Shown: positions 39,126 through 48,737, counted from the first letter of the stretch. The stretch: DNA of 64,000 nt from Flavobacterium sp. WV_118_3 (GCF_039778605.1 NZ_CP156060.1:3190001-3254000); one strand, 5' to 3'. Numbers and translations: made by a program. Notes: generated from the letters alone by a model not told the origin.

Positions 39126-40814
39126 TTATTTTATATTAAAAATTTGTTCTAAAATCTTAATCGTAATTAAATAAGTTGGTTTTACTCCGGTTGTTCCCAA
39201 TCCTCCCGAAGCTAATGTACTTCCTGTTTCCAATGGGTTATCCGAGGCATAATACGCATAACGCACTTTTACATTTGACGGGATACTTTTTCTAATTTTG
39301 GAAGCCGACTGGATGGCTTTCTGATAGTAGGCGCCTTCCATTTCCAGTCCAATCACACCCCAAGTCGATTCGTGGAAAAATTTTAGCAGGTCTTTATTTT
39401 GTAACGATGTTCCTAATACCGTTATCATTGGTCCTGCAAAAACCGGAATCTCATTTCCTTCGAACATTTCGGCCGAAAGTTCGTTGTCAAACGGATAGTT
39501 ATCGCCCGTTCCTTCGTTGATATGTGCCGACGGAATCATGATGTCGCCTTTTCCTCCTTCCAAAATACCGGCTTTCCCCATAATCGAAACCGATTCTACG
39601 TTTAGGAATACTTTTTCCTGTCCGTCTTTATACGGTTTTAAGAGTTCGTCGATTGTTTCGTAGGCTTGTTCCCCAAAAGCATAATCCATCACGATAATAA
39701 CCGGATGTTCGCCTTCGACTTTTGCTTTCGGAAATGCCGATTTGTTCCAGTCGATTTTTTCGGTGTCGAAAATCTGAACGTCAATGTTGGTTCCCGAAGT
39801 ATCCGGAAGTGAAATCATGCCGTGTTTGATCGCAAATTCTTCCGCTTTCGCACGTAAATCGTTATTGCCTGATTTGCTCAGTTCTTCGTAAATCACAAAA
39901 TCCGACTGGTCTTTGAATTTCCCTTTTAATACGTGTGTCGCAAATAAGGAATTCATCACACTGTGCATGTTCGCACTGATCACGTGAATCGGACGGTGAA
40001 TTAATTTATTTTTCTGTAAAACTTTTTTAATGTTGTTCGCCCAGATCTCGCCATGAATATGGTGACCCAAACGCTCTCTCAAAATCGGGCTAAACGTAAT
40101 GGTTCGTTTGTTGTTGTCGACCACTTCTTCTATCGCCAGTTTTCCTAACCAGTAAATGATATGTAGGAAACGTTCGGGCGCCTGTTGCGTGGCAAAACTG
40201 TCGTAAATATCCAATACCTCAGCAAAGGTTCTTCCTAAGATATTCGACACATGCGAAATCGCTTTTTCACGTTCAACCAACGTTAGTTTTTTATTCTGAA
40301 GAATTACCTGCTCCAGTTTTTCCCAATCTCGGGTTAAACGACCGTCTTCGTCGATTAATACGCGGTCTTTAATTTTATGCGATTCGATAAAAATAAAGGT
40401 AAGGTGCGTTAAAATATCATAGATATCCGAACGACCACGGGTAATTTCGATATTCATCTGTTCGTCGTCGATACGATAACAGTTTCGTCTTCTTTTTGGC
40501 GGTACTATCGCCTGAAAATGCGACTTTGAATAGCCTTCATCTGATGTCAGGTTGATATAACGGCATTCTTCAATACCAATCGGTAAACGTTCGATTACAT
40601 ATAATAATCCGTTTAACTCTACTTTTTCTTCTGCAATCGACCCATATATTTCCGGACGTAACGACAATAAGGCTTCCCGTAATGTTTCTCCAGAAACGCC
40701 CATGGGTTTATAGAATCCTCTGTTAAACAAATGACGCATGGTAATGTACAAACGTTCAATTGCTGCCGATGATTCCTGTGCGCGTGAGCGCGAAATGTTT
40801 TTAATCTCTTTCAT
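39126..40814 (-). CDS. DUF6909 protein with nucleosidase-like C-terminal domain
   Basis: 562 residues, soluble, no signal peptide. The first half (about 1-330) is helical and not recognised. The second half (about 340-562) carries landmarks of the nucleoside phosphorylase/MTA-SAH nucleosidase fold: GKAGILEGGKGDIMIPS (413-429), the ribose-binding LEMEGAYY (490-497) and YYASDNP (521-527), where the Asp corresponds to the nucleosidase catalytic Asp. Heads the wzz-rfb operon, with a TACATTTG box about 23 bp upstream. The DUF number is from memory; the enzyme role is inferred. Confidence 0.72.
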   Translation of the reverse strand: MKEIKNISRSRAQESSAAIERLYITMRHLFNRGFYKPMGVSGETLREALLSLRPEIYGSIAEEKVELNGLLYVIERLPIGIEECRYINLTSDEGYSKSHFQAIVPPKRRRNCYRIDDEQMNIEITRGRSDIYDILTHLTFIFIESHKIKDRVLIDEDGRLTRDWEKLEQVILQNKKLTLVEREKAISHVSNILGRTFAEVLDIYDSFATQQAPERFLHIIYWLGKLAIEEVVDNNKRTITFSPILRERLGHHIHGEIWANNIKKVLQKNKLIHRPIHVISANMHSVMNSLFATHVLKGKFKDQSDFVIYEELSKSGNNDLRAKAEEFAIKHGMISLPDTSGTNIDVQIFDTEKIDWNKSAFPKAKVEGEHPVIIVMDYAFGEQAYETIDELLKPYKDGQEKVFLNVESVSIMGKAGILEGGKGDIMIPSAHINEGTGDNYPFDNELSAEMFEGNEIPVFAGPMITVLGTSLQNKDLLKFFHESTWGVIGLEMEGAYYQKAIQSASKIRKSIPSNVKVRYAYYASDNPLETGSTLASGGLGTTGVKPTYLITIKILEQIFNIK

Positions 40815-40836
40815 ATGCTTTCTATTTAGTAACCCA

Positions 40837-40844
40837 CAAATGTA
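40837..40844 (-). promoter_or_regulatory. Promoter -7 box before DUF6909-wzz-rfb
   Basis: TACATTTG on the minus strand, an exact TAnnTTTG match in the 43-bp gap upstream of the DUF6909 start. The -33 box is not clear. Confidence 0.5.
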
Positions 40845-40857
40845 GGATTTTTATTTT

Positions 40858-41760
40858 TTAGTTTGTTAAAGTTAACTTTATCGCAAGTTCATTAAACTTG
40901 TTGTTATACTTCTTTATTCCCGATTGTATCGGTTTGTCAAATCGCGACCATCGTCCCATCGTAAACCGCCAGGAAGTACTTTCTTCAGACGGTACTGTTC
41001 CTATTCTGGGTTCGTATCGGATTCCGGAAAAGTTACTAACGGTATAACTTCCCGAAGCCGCATCTTTTACAGCTGTTTTAAAATCGTATTTGTTTCCGTC
41101 GATAATAAGCCATTCGACGGCAACAAACAGGCCCTCTTTTCCAATTTCCAAATTATAGCCGTCCAGTTGTACCACGGTGTTTTGTTTTCCTTTTGCCGCT
41201 TCGATGATCAGATTTTTATCGGTCAGATCTTTCCCCGGACTTCCATCTTCTGCCACGTCATAAAAATGCAGGAGAAATGTTGCCGGATCCACTTCTGAGT
41301 CGGTCATGATCATCAATTCCTTAAGGTAGGGTGTTTTGGCACTGTTCGCATCAAACGGAAAATAGCGCGCTACAATCCACGGATTTTTTCCACTGGAAAA
41401 GAAATGGTTAATCCCTCCTTTTTTATAATCGCCAACGGTTGTCGTTTTATTGCTTTTCTTTCCGGTAATCACCACTTCCTGAAGCTGTAACGGACGCTGC
41501 TTTAAAACCACTTTTGCCGCTTCGGTACCTTTTACTTTCGTTGTTTCATACCCCAATGCACTGAATACTAAAACCTTCTCCGGATTTTTTTCGAAAATAG
41601 TAAAATCTCCGTTCACATCGGCCGTAGTTCCGTTATTTTCATCTTCAACCCAGATATTAACATAGGAAACCGGTTGTTGGGTTTCGTTAACGACTGTTCC
41701 ACGGATTTGTGCCCGACTACTTATCGAAAGAAACAGCAGAAAAAATAAGATTTTCCTCAT
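40858..41760 (-). CDS. Secreted protein with carboxypeptidase-regulatory-like domain
   Basis: 300 residues. Signal peptide (about 1-17, ending SSRA) then a CarboxypepD_reg-like beta domain (about 18-100: IRGTVVNETQQPVSYVNIWVEDENNGTTADVNGDFTI). The rest (about 110-300) is beta-rich and not recognised. Unlike TonB-dependent receptors no plug or barrel follows, so it is a small periplasmic or surface protein. Ends 43 bp before the DUF6909 start. Confidence 0.85.
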   Translation of the reverse strand: MRKILFFLLFLSISSRAQIRGTVVNETQQPVSYVNIWVEDENNGTTADVNGDFTIFEKNPEKVLVFSALGYETTKVKGTEAAKVVLKQRPLQLQEVVITGKKSNKTTTVGDYKKGGINHFFSSGKNPWIVARYFPFDANSAKTPYLKELMIMTDSEVDPATFLLHFYDVAEDGSPGKDLTDKNLIIEAAKGKQNTVVQLDGYNLEIGKEGLFVAVEWLIIDGNKYDFKTAVKDAASGSYTVSNFSGIRYEPRIGTVPSEESTSWRFTMGRWSRFDKPIQSGIKKYNNKFNELAIKLTLTN

Positions 41761-41761
41761 C

Positions 41762-43249
41762 TTATGCTTTCCTTAATTTATCCGCTATTTTACGGTCGTT
41801 CGAAAGTCGTGGCAGTTTATTTTGTCCGCCCAGTTTTCCTTCGGATTTCATATATTCCTGAAAAGCATTCTTGCTTACTTTTGTCACAACCACGGTTCGC
41901 AATACATTTCCGGAAATCAAATCGTCGTAATAAACGTTTTGGGTTCGCATGGCTTTGTCCAGTTTTTGTTCAAATACGCCCAGGTCTTCCGGTTCCTGTT
42001 CAAATTCAATCAGCCATTCGTGATACGGTAAGCCCTCGGTTGGTGTGATTTGCGGCGCTACGGTAAATTCATTAACCCGAACATCGGTATTTTCCATCGC
42101 TTCTTGTAAAGCGGCTTCCACTTCTTTTCCGATCACGTGTTCCCCAAATGCAGAAATATAATGTTTGATGCGTCCCGAGACAATTACCCGATACGGTTTC
42201 AAGCTCGTAAACTGAATCGTGTCACCAATATTATACGACCATAATCCGGCGTTTGTAGAAATGATCAAAACATAATTGATTCCCAGTTCTACTTCGCCTA
42301 TGGTATAGCGTTTTGGGTTTTCCTGGAAAAATTCGTCACTTTTGATAAACTCATAAAAAATCCCCGAGTTCAACAACAGTAACATTCCTTTTTCTTTCTG
42401 CGTATCCTGATAGGCAAAAAAGCCTTCGGAAGCCGGAAATAGTTCGATACTGTCGACTTTCCGTCCGATCAGGTTTTCGAATTTCGCCCGATAGGGTTCG
42501 TAATTCACACCACCGTAGATAAACAGGTTAAAGTTTTTAAAGATTTCACCTACCGGTTTGTTGCCTTTTTCTTTTAGCTTTTCAAAATACATTTGTACCC
42601 ACGACGGAATTCCGGAGATGACCGCCATGTCTTCGTGGAAGGTCTCCTCTACTATCGCGTCGACTTTGGTTTCCCAATCTTCAATACAATTGGTTTCCCA
42701 GCTTGGCATCCGGTTTTTTTGTAAGTATTTCGGAACATAGTGCGCTACAATTCCCGAAAGTCGGCCGAGTTTGATTCCGTTTTTCTCGTCCAATACCGGA
42801 CTTCCCTGCAAAAAAATCATTTTGCCGTCTACAAACGACGCGTTTCCGGTTTCGTGGATATAATGTAAAATTGCATTCCGTGCCGCTTCAATATGATACG
42901 GCATCGATTCTTTGGTTAGCGGAATATATTTTGCGCCAGATGTCGTTCCTGACGTTTTGGCCAGGTATAAGGGTTTTCCTTTCCATAATACGTCGGCCTC
43001 ACCGGTTAACATTTTGTCGATATACGGTCGCAGTTGTTCATAATCGCGAACCGGAACCTGTTTTTGGAAATCGGCTACCGATGTGAATGACTCAAACTGA
43101 TGGTCTTTTCCAAATTGGGTGTTTTGAGCCGAACGAATCAGTTCCCAAAATATTTTTTGTTGGGTTGCAACCGGATTATCCGCCCATTTTTGGGTATTCT
43201 TATAAATTTTTCCAGCTAGTATTTTAGCGATGATCGATTTTATCGACAT
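41762..43249 (-). CDS. GH3-family acyl-adenylating enzyme
   Basis: 495 residues of the GH3 family, known in plants for joining amino acids to acyl hormones through an acyl-adenylate; bacterial roles are largely unknown. ATP-binding KTSGTTSGAKYIP (about 93-105), acceptor-site ELFPASEGFFAY (about 271-282) and YNIGDTIQF (about 337-345) are all present, so it looks active. Overlapping or closely spaced with SdpI-family and M23 genes upstream. Confidence 0.9.
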   Translation of the reverse strand: MSIKSIIAKILAGKIYKNTQKWADNPVATQQKIFWELIRSAQNTQFGKDHQFESFTSVADFQKQVPVRDYEQLRPYIDKMLTGEADVLWKGKPLYLAKTSGTTSGAKYIPLTKESMPYHIEAARNAILHYIHETGNASFVDGKMIFLQGSPVLDEKNGIKLGRLSGIVAHYVPKYLQKNRMPSWETNCIEDWETKVDAIVEETFHEDMAVISGIPSWVQMYFEKLKEKGNKPVGEIFKNFNLFIYGGVNYEPYRAKFENLIGRKVDSIELFPASEGFFAYQDTQKEKGMLLLLNSGIFYEFIKSDEFFQENPKRYTIGEVELGINYVLIISTNAGLWSYNIGDTIQFTSLKPYRVIVSGRIKHYISAFGEHVIGKEVEAALQEAMENTDVRVNEFTVAPQITPTEGLPYHEWLIEFEQEPEDLGVFEQKLDKAMRTQNVYYDDLISGNVLRTVVVTKVSKNAFQEYMKSEGKLGGQNKLPRLSNDRKIADKLRKA

Positions 43250-43255
43250 TTGATT

Positions 43256-43612
43256 TTATTTAGAATTATCGGCAAACTTTTTTTTCAATGCTTTTTCGGT
43301 TCGGTATATCAGGATAAAAACAAAAAGCAATACCAGCGCCATACTGATAGCGAATTCACTATTCTTCAGCACGGGTAACAACAACGGTGTCATCGCCAGT
43401 AACATCAATACAACTCCACTTTTGATCAATTCTATTGCGGAATATTTTTGCGCAAATTGCCATCGTTCCTGCGACTTCATCGAGCTTGATGTACGGTAAC
43501 CGTATAGGCTGTTTATTTTTTTAGGCGGAAAACAATACTGAATCAATCCGGCAAGGATAAAAATTCCACCGCATAATAAAGGTAATTGTAACAGATTTGT
43601 TGTCCACTCCAT
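43256..43612 (-). CDS. SdpI-family membrane protein
   Basis: 118 residues with three membrane helices (about 9-27, 58-77, 84-103). The cytoplasmic loop has the SdpI/YhfL pattern KINSLYGYRTSSSMKSQERWQFAQKY. In Bacillus SdpI gives toxin immunity, but this short stand-alone form is common in Bacteroidetes and no toxin gene is nearby. Lies 6 bp before the GH3-family gene. Confidence 0.85.
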   Translation of the reverse strand: MEWTTNLLQLPLLCGGIFILAGLIQYCFPPKKINSLYGYRTSSSMKSQERWQFAQKYSAIELIKSGVVLMLLAMTPLLLPVLKNSEFAISMALVLLFVFILIYRTEKALKKKFADNSK

Positions 43613-43618
43613 AGTTCG

Positions 43619-44482
43619 TTATTCAAAATCAATAAACTGCGTCGGATCGATCGGATAACCGTCTTTCCAGAGTTCAAAGTGTAATTGTACATCCGGATAG
43701 GTTCCGGTAATTCCGGCCAAAGCTATCACTTCTCCCGATTTAACCACGTCTCCTTCCGATTTGGTTAAAGATGCCGCTCGTTTATAAACCGAAAGAATTC
43801 CGTCGTTATGTCTGATGATGATCACCTGTCCGTTGGTTGGCGTCCAGTCGGAAAAAATTACGGTGCCGTTTGCAATCGATTTGATTGGTGTGTTCTTCGC
43901 CAGAGCGATACTGATATTATAATGTTTGTTTTTTGCATTGTATTTTTCTACAATATGACCTTTTACCGGTGGTAATAAAACCAGATTTACCCTGGGTTTG
44001 GCTTTTTCAAAAACATTGTATTTGTCTTCCAGGCGAACCTGTTCCCGTAGTTTTAAATCGGTTTGCGACGGATTCAGATCGGCAACTTCAGCGGTTTTGT
44101 CTTCTACTTTTATGGAATCTTTGTTTAACCGGGCATAATCCAAATTACCGGTAAGCACTTTTTTAATCGACTCCACATACAGGTTGTTCTGCCGCATCAC
44201 CTGTTCCAGCGAATCGGATTTTATAGCCAGTTGTGTGGCCTCCTTTTTAAGTTTGGTCGATGAATAACCCGGAATATATTCCCGCAAGGGTGTAAAGGCA
44301 ATAATAAACGTGGTTGCAGTAATCAGGAATATCGTAGATACGGTGAGACTCACAAAAACGTTCATCAGATTTAACTTCAGAGAAAATATCTCTTCAAACG
44401 TATCTTCATTCAATATAACCAATCGGTTTTTATTGAATAATTTCTTTTTTAAAAGCTGTCGTTTTAGTCGCTTCGCAGACAT
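43619..44482 (-). CDS. M23 family protein with degenerate metal site
   Basis: 287 residues: basic cytoplasmic tail, one membrane helix (about 39-63), coiled coil (about 75-110) and a LytM/M23 domain (about 170-287). Active members need HxxxD and HxH. Here the first site reads HYNIS (His187, Ser191 in place of Asp) and the last reads QLH (Gln266, His268), and the YAH motif is YKR. Zinc binding should be poor, so a regulatory role like EnvC/NlpD is more likely than hydrolysis. Confidence 0.88.
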   Translation of the reverse strand: MSAKRLKRQLLKKKLFNKNRLVILNEDTFEEIFSLKLNLMNVFVSLTVSTIFLITATTFIIAFTPLREYIPGYSSTKLKKEATQLAIKSDSLEQVMRQNNLYVESIKKVLTGNLDYARLNKDSIKVEDKTAEVADLNPSQTDLKLREQVRLEDKYNVFEKAKPRVNLVLLPPVKGHIVEKYNAKNKHYNISIALAKNTPIKSIANGTVIFSDWTPTNGQVIIIRHNDGILSVYKRAASLTKSEGDVVKSGEVIALAGITGTYPDVQLHFELWKDGYPIDPTQFIDFE

Positions 44483-44637
44483 TATTTTCTTTTAATTCAC
44501 AAATATAATAATTTAATACCGGCTTTCTTAATCCTACACCTATATTGATTTTTATGATTTAGGTTAAAGAAATCCTAAATTTAGACCCTCATCCTTAAAA
44601 AGCTTTAATTATTTATTCGTCTAATTGGATTTATACC

Positions 44638-44645
44638 TAACTTTG
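44638..44645 (+). promoter_or_regulatory. Promoter -7 box before tatA
   Basis: TAACTTTG, an exact TAnnTTTG match about 48 bp before tatA. It lies in the 211-bp gap between the divergent M23 and tatA genes, which otherwise shows no feature. Confidence 0.5.
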
Positions 44646-44693
44646 TTCTCTCGATTTACGAATTAATTTTTTGAAATAATAAACACAGTAACA

Positions 44694-44870
44694 ATGGGAA
44701 AGCTTGGTGCAACAGAAATAATCCTGATCGTAGTGGTAATTGTACTTTTATTCGGTGGTAAAAAAATTCCTGAACTAATGAAAGGTTTGGGTTCCGGAAT
44801 TAAAGAATTCAAAAATGCGGCTAAAGACGATCAACCTTCCGCTCCTAAGAAAGACGAAACCAAAGAGTAA
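44694..44870 (+). CDS. tatA: Twin-arginine translocase subunit TatA/E
   Basis: 58 residues. Reads [20 protein letters not shown] then [20 protein letters not shown]: one membrane helix, the FGGKKIPEL hinge and an amphipathic helix, the exact TatA layout, with a short Lys/Asp tail. TatA oligomers form the path for folded Tat substrates. No tatC is in the window. Confidence 0.93.
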   Translation: MGKLGATEIILIVVVIVLLFGGKKIPELMKGLGSGIKEFKNAAKDDQPSAPKKDETKE

Positions 44871-44920
44871 TTTTTTGTAATACTTTTTTTAGAGGCTGTA
44901 AAAGTAAACGACTTTTTTTA

Positions 44921-44955
44921 AAAAAGAGGCTGTTTATTTTTTACAGCCTCTTTTT
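44921..44955. terminator. Bidirectional terminator between tatA and tex
   Basis: Arms AAAAAGAGGCTGT and complement around a T-rich loop, with A and T runs on either side, serving convergent tatA and tex. The AGAGGCTGT arm is also present as an unpaired copy at about 44891. Confidence 0.8.
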
Positions 44956-44963
44956 ATTTTGCT

Positions 44964-47087
44964 TTACAGTATCATACTTAACTGTATACGTTTACGATCT
45001 TCGTCAACTTCGGTTACTTTTACCTGTACGTGTTGGTGTAACTTCACCACTTCGTTAACATCGCTCACAAATCCTTCTTTGAGCTGGGAAATATGAACCA
45101 ATCCGCTTTCCTTGATTCCAATATCCACAAAACATCCGAAATTGGTAATATTGTTCACAATGCCCGGTAATACCATTCCGGTGCGCAAATCCCGGATCGT
45201 TTTAACATTGGCATCGAATTCGAATACTTTGGCCGATTTCCTCGGATCCAATCCCGGTTTTTCCAATTCTTTTACAATGTCTTTTAAACTTAATAGTCCA
45301 ACCGCATCGGTGACATAGTTTTCCAATGGTATCGCGCTTATTTTTTCTTTATTGGCAATCAAATCGTTAACCGATATTTTAAGGTCTTTTGCCATTTTCT
45401 CAACAATTCCGTAGGCTTCCGGATGTACTGCCGAATTGTCTAACGGGTTTTTGGCATTCGTGATTCGGATAAAAGCCGCCGCCTGTTGAAAGGCTTTTTC
45501 GCCCAATCGCGGTACTTTTTTCAGTTGGTTCCGACTTTCGAAAGCACCATTTTCCGAACGATACGCTACGATGTTTTCGGCCATCTTCTCGCCTATTCCG
45601 GACACATAACGCAACAACGATTTACTTGCCGTATTCAAATTGATTCCAACGGAGTTTACACAACGGGTTACCACCGTGTCCAGTTCGCTTTTCAATTGTG
45701 TCTGATCCACATCGTGTTGGTACTGCCCTACTCCAATCGATTTCGGGTCGATTTTAACCAGTTCGGCCAACGGATCCGACAAGCGTCTTCCGATCGATAC
45801 GGCACCACGAACGGTAACATCGTAATTCGGAAATTCGTCTCGGGCAATTTTGGACGCCGAATATACCGACGCTCCGGCTTCGCTCACTACAAATACCTGT
45901 ATGGGTTTGTCGAAAGCTATTTTTTTAATAAAAAATTCCGTTTCCCGGGACGCCGTTCCATTTCCGATCGAAATCGCATCGATCTTATACGAATTGACCA
46001 TCGATCGGATTTTTTTCATTGCCATTGCCGTTTCATTTTGCGGCGCATGCGGAAAAATGGTTTCGTTATACAACAAATCCCCTTTTTCGTCCAGGCAAAC
46101 CACCTTACATCCGGTTCGGAATCCCGGGTCGATTGCCAGAATCCGTTTTTCACCCAATGGCGGTGCCAGTAACAACTGGTTTAAATTTCCGGCGAATACC
46201 TGAATCGAACTCGCATCGGCTTTCGCTTTTGCTTCCTGTAAAGTTTCGTTCGAAATTGCCGGTTCCAATAATCTTTTATAACTGTCGCCAATTGCTTTTT
46301 TGAGATGTGTAGCGGTATCTTTCTTGTTTTTAATGATGTTCTCTTCGATAAACTCCAGTGCTTCTTCCTGTTCGATATCGACTTTTAATTTGATATAGCC
46401 TTCTTTTTCAGCGCGTAACATCGCCAGCAAACGATGTGACGGTGCTTTGGTTATCGGTTCCGACCATTCGAAGTATTGTTCGAATTTTTTGGCTCCTTCT
46501 TCGTCTTTTTTCGCTTTTATCACTTTGGTTTCGATCACCGCTTTACGCTGGAACATTCTTCGCAGGTTTTTACGGATATACATGTTTTCATTAATCCATT
46601 CGGCTACAATATCGCGCGCACCCTGAAGTGCTTCGTCTTCGTTTGCTACTTTGTCATTCAGGTATTTTGAGGCAATATAATCGAGATCATCTGCATTTTG
46701 TGCCATGATGATTTTAGCCAGCGGTTCCAATCCGTTTTCACGGGCCACATCGGCTTTGGTTTTTCTTTTTTTCTTATACGGCAGGTAAAAATCTTCCAAT
46801 TCGTTCAGGTCAAAACTGTTGCTTATCTTTTGTTCCAGTTCCGGTGTTAAGGCTTCCTGTTCCTCAATGGATTTTAAAATGGCCTCTTTTCGTTTAATAA
46901 TGGCTTCGAAAGCCGCATCTAATTTGGCAATCTGTTCGATAACAACCTCATCCAGATTCCCGGTTTTGTCTTTTCGGTAACGGGCAATAAAGGGTATCGT
47001 ACAATCTTCTGCCAAAAGTTGTAAGGTGCTTTCTATGTTCTTTGGAGCCGTCGAAACATGCTTTAGTATATACGCTATATTCGTCAT
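44964..47087 (-). CDS. tex: Tex-family RNA-binding protein
   Basis: 707 residues, close to the family size (about 720-780). N-terminal helical Tex domain (about 1-190), YqgF-like RNase H fold (about 320-445, LAIDPGFRTGCKV), helix-hairpin-helix pair (about 490-560, GINLNTASKSLLRYVSGIGE) and a C-terminal S1 domain (about 635-705, GMVLPGIVNNITNFGCFVDIG). Linked to transcription and RNA handling; the precise role is unsettled. Monocistronic. Confidence 0.96.
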   Translation of the reverse strand: MTNIAYILKHVSTAPKNIESTLQLLAEDCTIPFIARYRKDKTGNLDEVVIEQIAKLDAAFEAIIKRKEAILKSIEEQEALTPELEQKISNSFDLNELEDFYLPYKKKRKTKADVARENGLEPLAKIIMAQNADDLDYIASKYLNDKVANEDEALQGARDIVAEWINENMYIRKNLRRMFQRKAVIETKVIKAKKDEEGAKKFEQYFEWSEPITKAPSHRLLAMLRAEKEGYIKLKVDIEQEEALEFIEENIIKNKKDTATHLKKAIGDSYKRLLEPAISNETLQEAKAKADASSIQVFAGNLNQLLLAPPLGEKRILAIDPGFRTGCKVVCLDEKGDLLYNETIFPHAPQNETAMAMKKIRSMVNSYKIDAISIGNGTASRETEFFIKKIAFDKPIQVFVVSEAGASVYSASKIARDEFPNYDVTVRGAVSIGRRLSDPLAELVKIDPKSIGVGQYQHDVDQTQLKSELDTVVTRCVNSVGINLNTASKSLLRYVSGIGEKMAENIVAYRSENGAFESRNQLKKVPRLGEKAFQQAAAFIRITNAKNPLDNSAVHPEAYGIVEKMAKDLKISVNDLIANKEKISAIPLENYVTDAVGLLSLKDIVKELEKPGLDPRKSAKVFEFDANVKTIRDLRTGMVLPGIVNNITNFGCFVDIGIKESGLVHISQLKEGFVSDVNEVVKLHQHVQVKVTEVDEDRKRIQLSMIL

Positions 47088-47184
47088 CCTATAAATAAAT
47101 TGCTTGTTAAAATATCACAACCGCTGTTTTATAAAAACGGATCGTGAAGGCTAAAATACTATCTTTGGCAGAAATTTTATAACA

Positions 47185-47457
47185 ATGCAGCCATTATTCT
47201 GTTATGTCCTCAGCATGAATGTATTTGCCTTCGTTGTTTTTGGCATCGATAAATGGCTGGCGATTCGTCAACGAAAACGGATATCCGAAAAAACGTTACT
47301 GGCTATTAGTTTTATTGGCGGAAGTATCGGTGCGATCGGTGCGATGCTGCTTTTTCGACATAAAACCGCCAAGCCTTCTTTTTTATGGAAGTTTTCGGTA
47401 CTATTGGTTTTACAAATCGGAATACTGATGTGTCTTAAACAGTATTTTGAACGTTGA
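47185..47457 (+). CDS. DUF1294 membrane protein
   Basis: 90 residues with three membrane helices (about 4-18, 38-57, 68-85). The signature YVLSMNVFAFVVFGIDKWLAIRQRKRISEKTLL and GGSIGAIGAMLLFRHKTAKPSF is typical of DUF1294. Function unknown; divergent from tex. Confidence 0.9.
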   Translation: MQPLFCYVLSMNVFAFVVFGIDKWLAIRQRKRISEKTLLAISFIGGSIGAIGAMLLFRHKTAKPSFLWKFSVLLVLQIGILMCLKQYFER

Positions 47458-47510
47458 TATTATCATTTGATCATAATAAAAACCGCCCGGAATATTTCCG
47501 CTGAAATCTA

Positions 47511-47518
47511 TATATTTG
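47511..47518 (+). promoter_or_regulatory. Promoter -7 box before the GT87-GT2-deacetylase operon
   Basis: TATATTTG, an exact TAnnTTTG match about 28 bp before the TTG start at 47547; it supports that start by leaving room only for a short leader. Confidence 0.5.
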
Positions 47519-47546
47519 TCCAATCCCTTACTAAATTCAAGATATT

Positions 47547-48737
47547 TTGATACCGAATCTTACAAAAAATAAGTTTTCCCGGTTTTCTTTCCTGCTACAA
47601 ACCAACTATATTTTTGGTCTACTTGTGGCAGTAGCGGCTTTAATTGCCATCAAACAGTATAACCACGGCAGTTATAACAACTATTCGATTTTTAAATATA
47701 CGTTTTGGCATTTAATCGAATCCAAATCGCTTTATGCGCATTATCCCGATGAATATTGGGACCGAAATCACTACGGCCCTGTTTTTGCCTTATTTATCGC
47801 TCCTTTTGCGCTATTACCGGATTATCTGGGTATGCTGTTATGGAATGTATGTAGTGTACTTGTTTTTGCTTTCGGAATTAAAAGTTTACCGCTTTCGAAT
47901 AACGTAAAGGCCATTATCGCACTAATCTGCGCCAATGAGCTGATTACCGCTTTACTAAGTTTTCAGTTTAATATTTTCCTGACGGGTGCTATTCTGATTG
48001 CCTTTTCCTATACGCTAAAAAATAAAAACGGAATCGCTACTTTTCCTATTATAAGTTGTACAATGATCAAATTATACGGAATTGTAGGATTGGCATTTTT
48101 CTTTTTTACGCAGAAAAAAATACAGTTTATTCTTGGGCTTATTTTTTGGGCTGTAGTACTTTTTGTGGTACCGATGCTTTTGTCATCGCCTAAGTTTATT
48201 ATCGAAACCTACGTAGAATGGTTCAATACGTTGGTTTATAAAAATTCGTCGAATATCAGTCTGGATTCGTATCAGGATATTTCCTTTATGGGAATGGTTC
48301 GACGGTCTTTGGGCGATCCTACTATTCCGAATACTCCGTTTCTAATTGGCGGTGTATTGCTCTTCGGAGCAACCTATCTGAGAATAAAACAATTTCAATT
48401 CCTGGAGTTTCGGTTGTTATTACTGGCGTCGACGTTGATTTTTACCGTAATTTTTAGCAGTGGCTCCGAATCGCCTACTTATATCATCGCGTTTACCGGT
48501 GTGGCCATCTGGTTTATGCGTAAATCGCAACATTCCAAATGGGAGATCGCATTACTGATTTTTGCGATTTTACTTACATCCTTATCGCCAACAGATTTGT
48601 TTCCGAAAGTGGCTCGTGTTTTTATCCGTAATCATGCGTTAAAAGCCTTACCTTGTATTATCATCTGGTTTACAATAATTTATGAAATGCTCACAAAAGA
48701 TTTCAAACCTAAATCCGTTACCGTATGCGAAAATTAG
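47547..48737 (+). CDS. GT87/DUF2029-like integral membrane glycosyltransferase
   Basis: 396 residues, about ten membrane helices. The first periplasmic loop has Asp/Glu-rich SLYAHYPDEYWDRNHYGPVFALFIAPFALLP, as in GT-C enzymes that use polyprenyl-phosphate sugars. The start is TTG; the first ATG would remove two helices. Its end overlaps the next gene by 13 bp, so it is coupled to a polyprenyl-phosphate sugar synthase, the likely donor source. Confidence 0.82.
   Translation: MIPNLTKNKFSRFSFLLQTNYIFGLLVAVAALIAIKQYNHGSYNNYSIFKYTFWHLIESKSLYAHYPDEYWDRNHYGPVFALFIAPFALLPDYLGMLLWNVCSVLVFAFGIKSLPLSNNVKAIIALICANELITALLSFQFNIFLTGAILIAFSYTLKNKNGIATFPIISCTMIKLYGIVGLAFFFFTQKKIQFILGLIFWAVVLFVVPMLLSSPKFIIETYVEWFNTLVYKNSSNISLDSYQDISFMGMVRRSLGDPTIPNTPFLIGGVLLFGATYLRIKQFQFLEFRLLLLASTLIFTVIFSSGSESPTYIIAFTGVAIWFMRKSQHSKWEIALLIFAILLTSLSPTDLFPKVARVFIRNHALKALPCIIIWFTIIYEMLTKDFKPKSVTVCEN

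Noticed and set aside
43256..43612. Toxin-immunity system suggested by the SdpI-family protein
   Set aside because: No SdpC-like toxin or SdpR regulator in the neighbourhood; short SdpI-family proteins occur widely without toxins.
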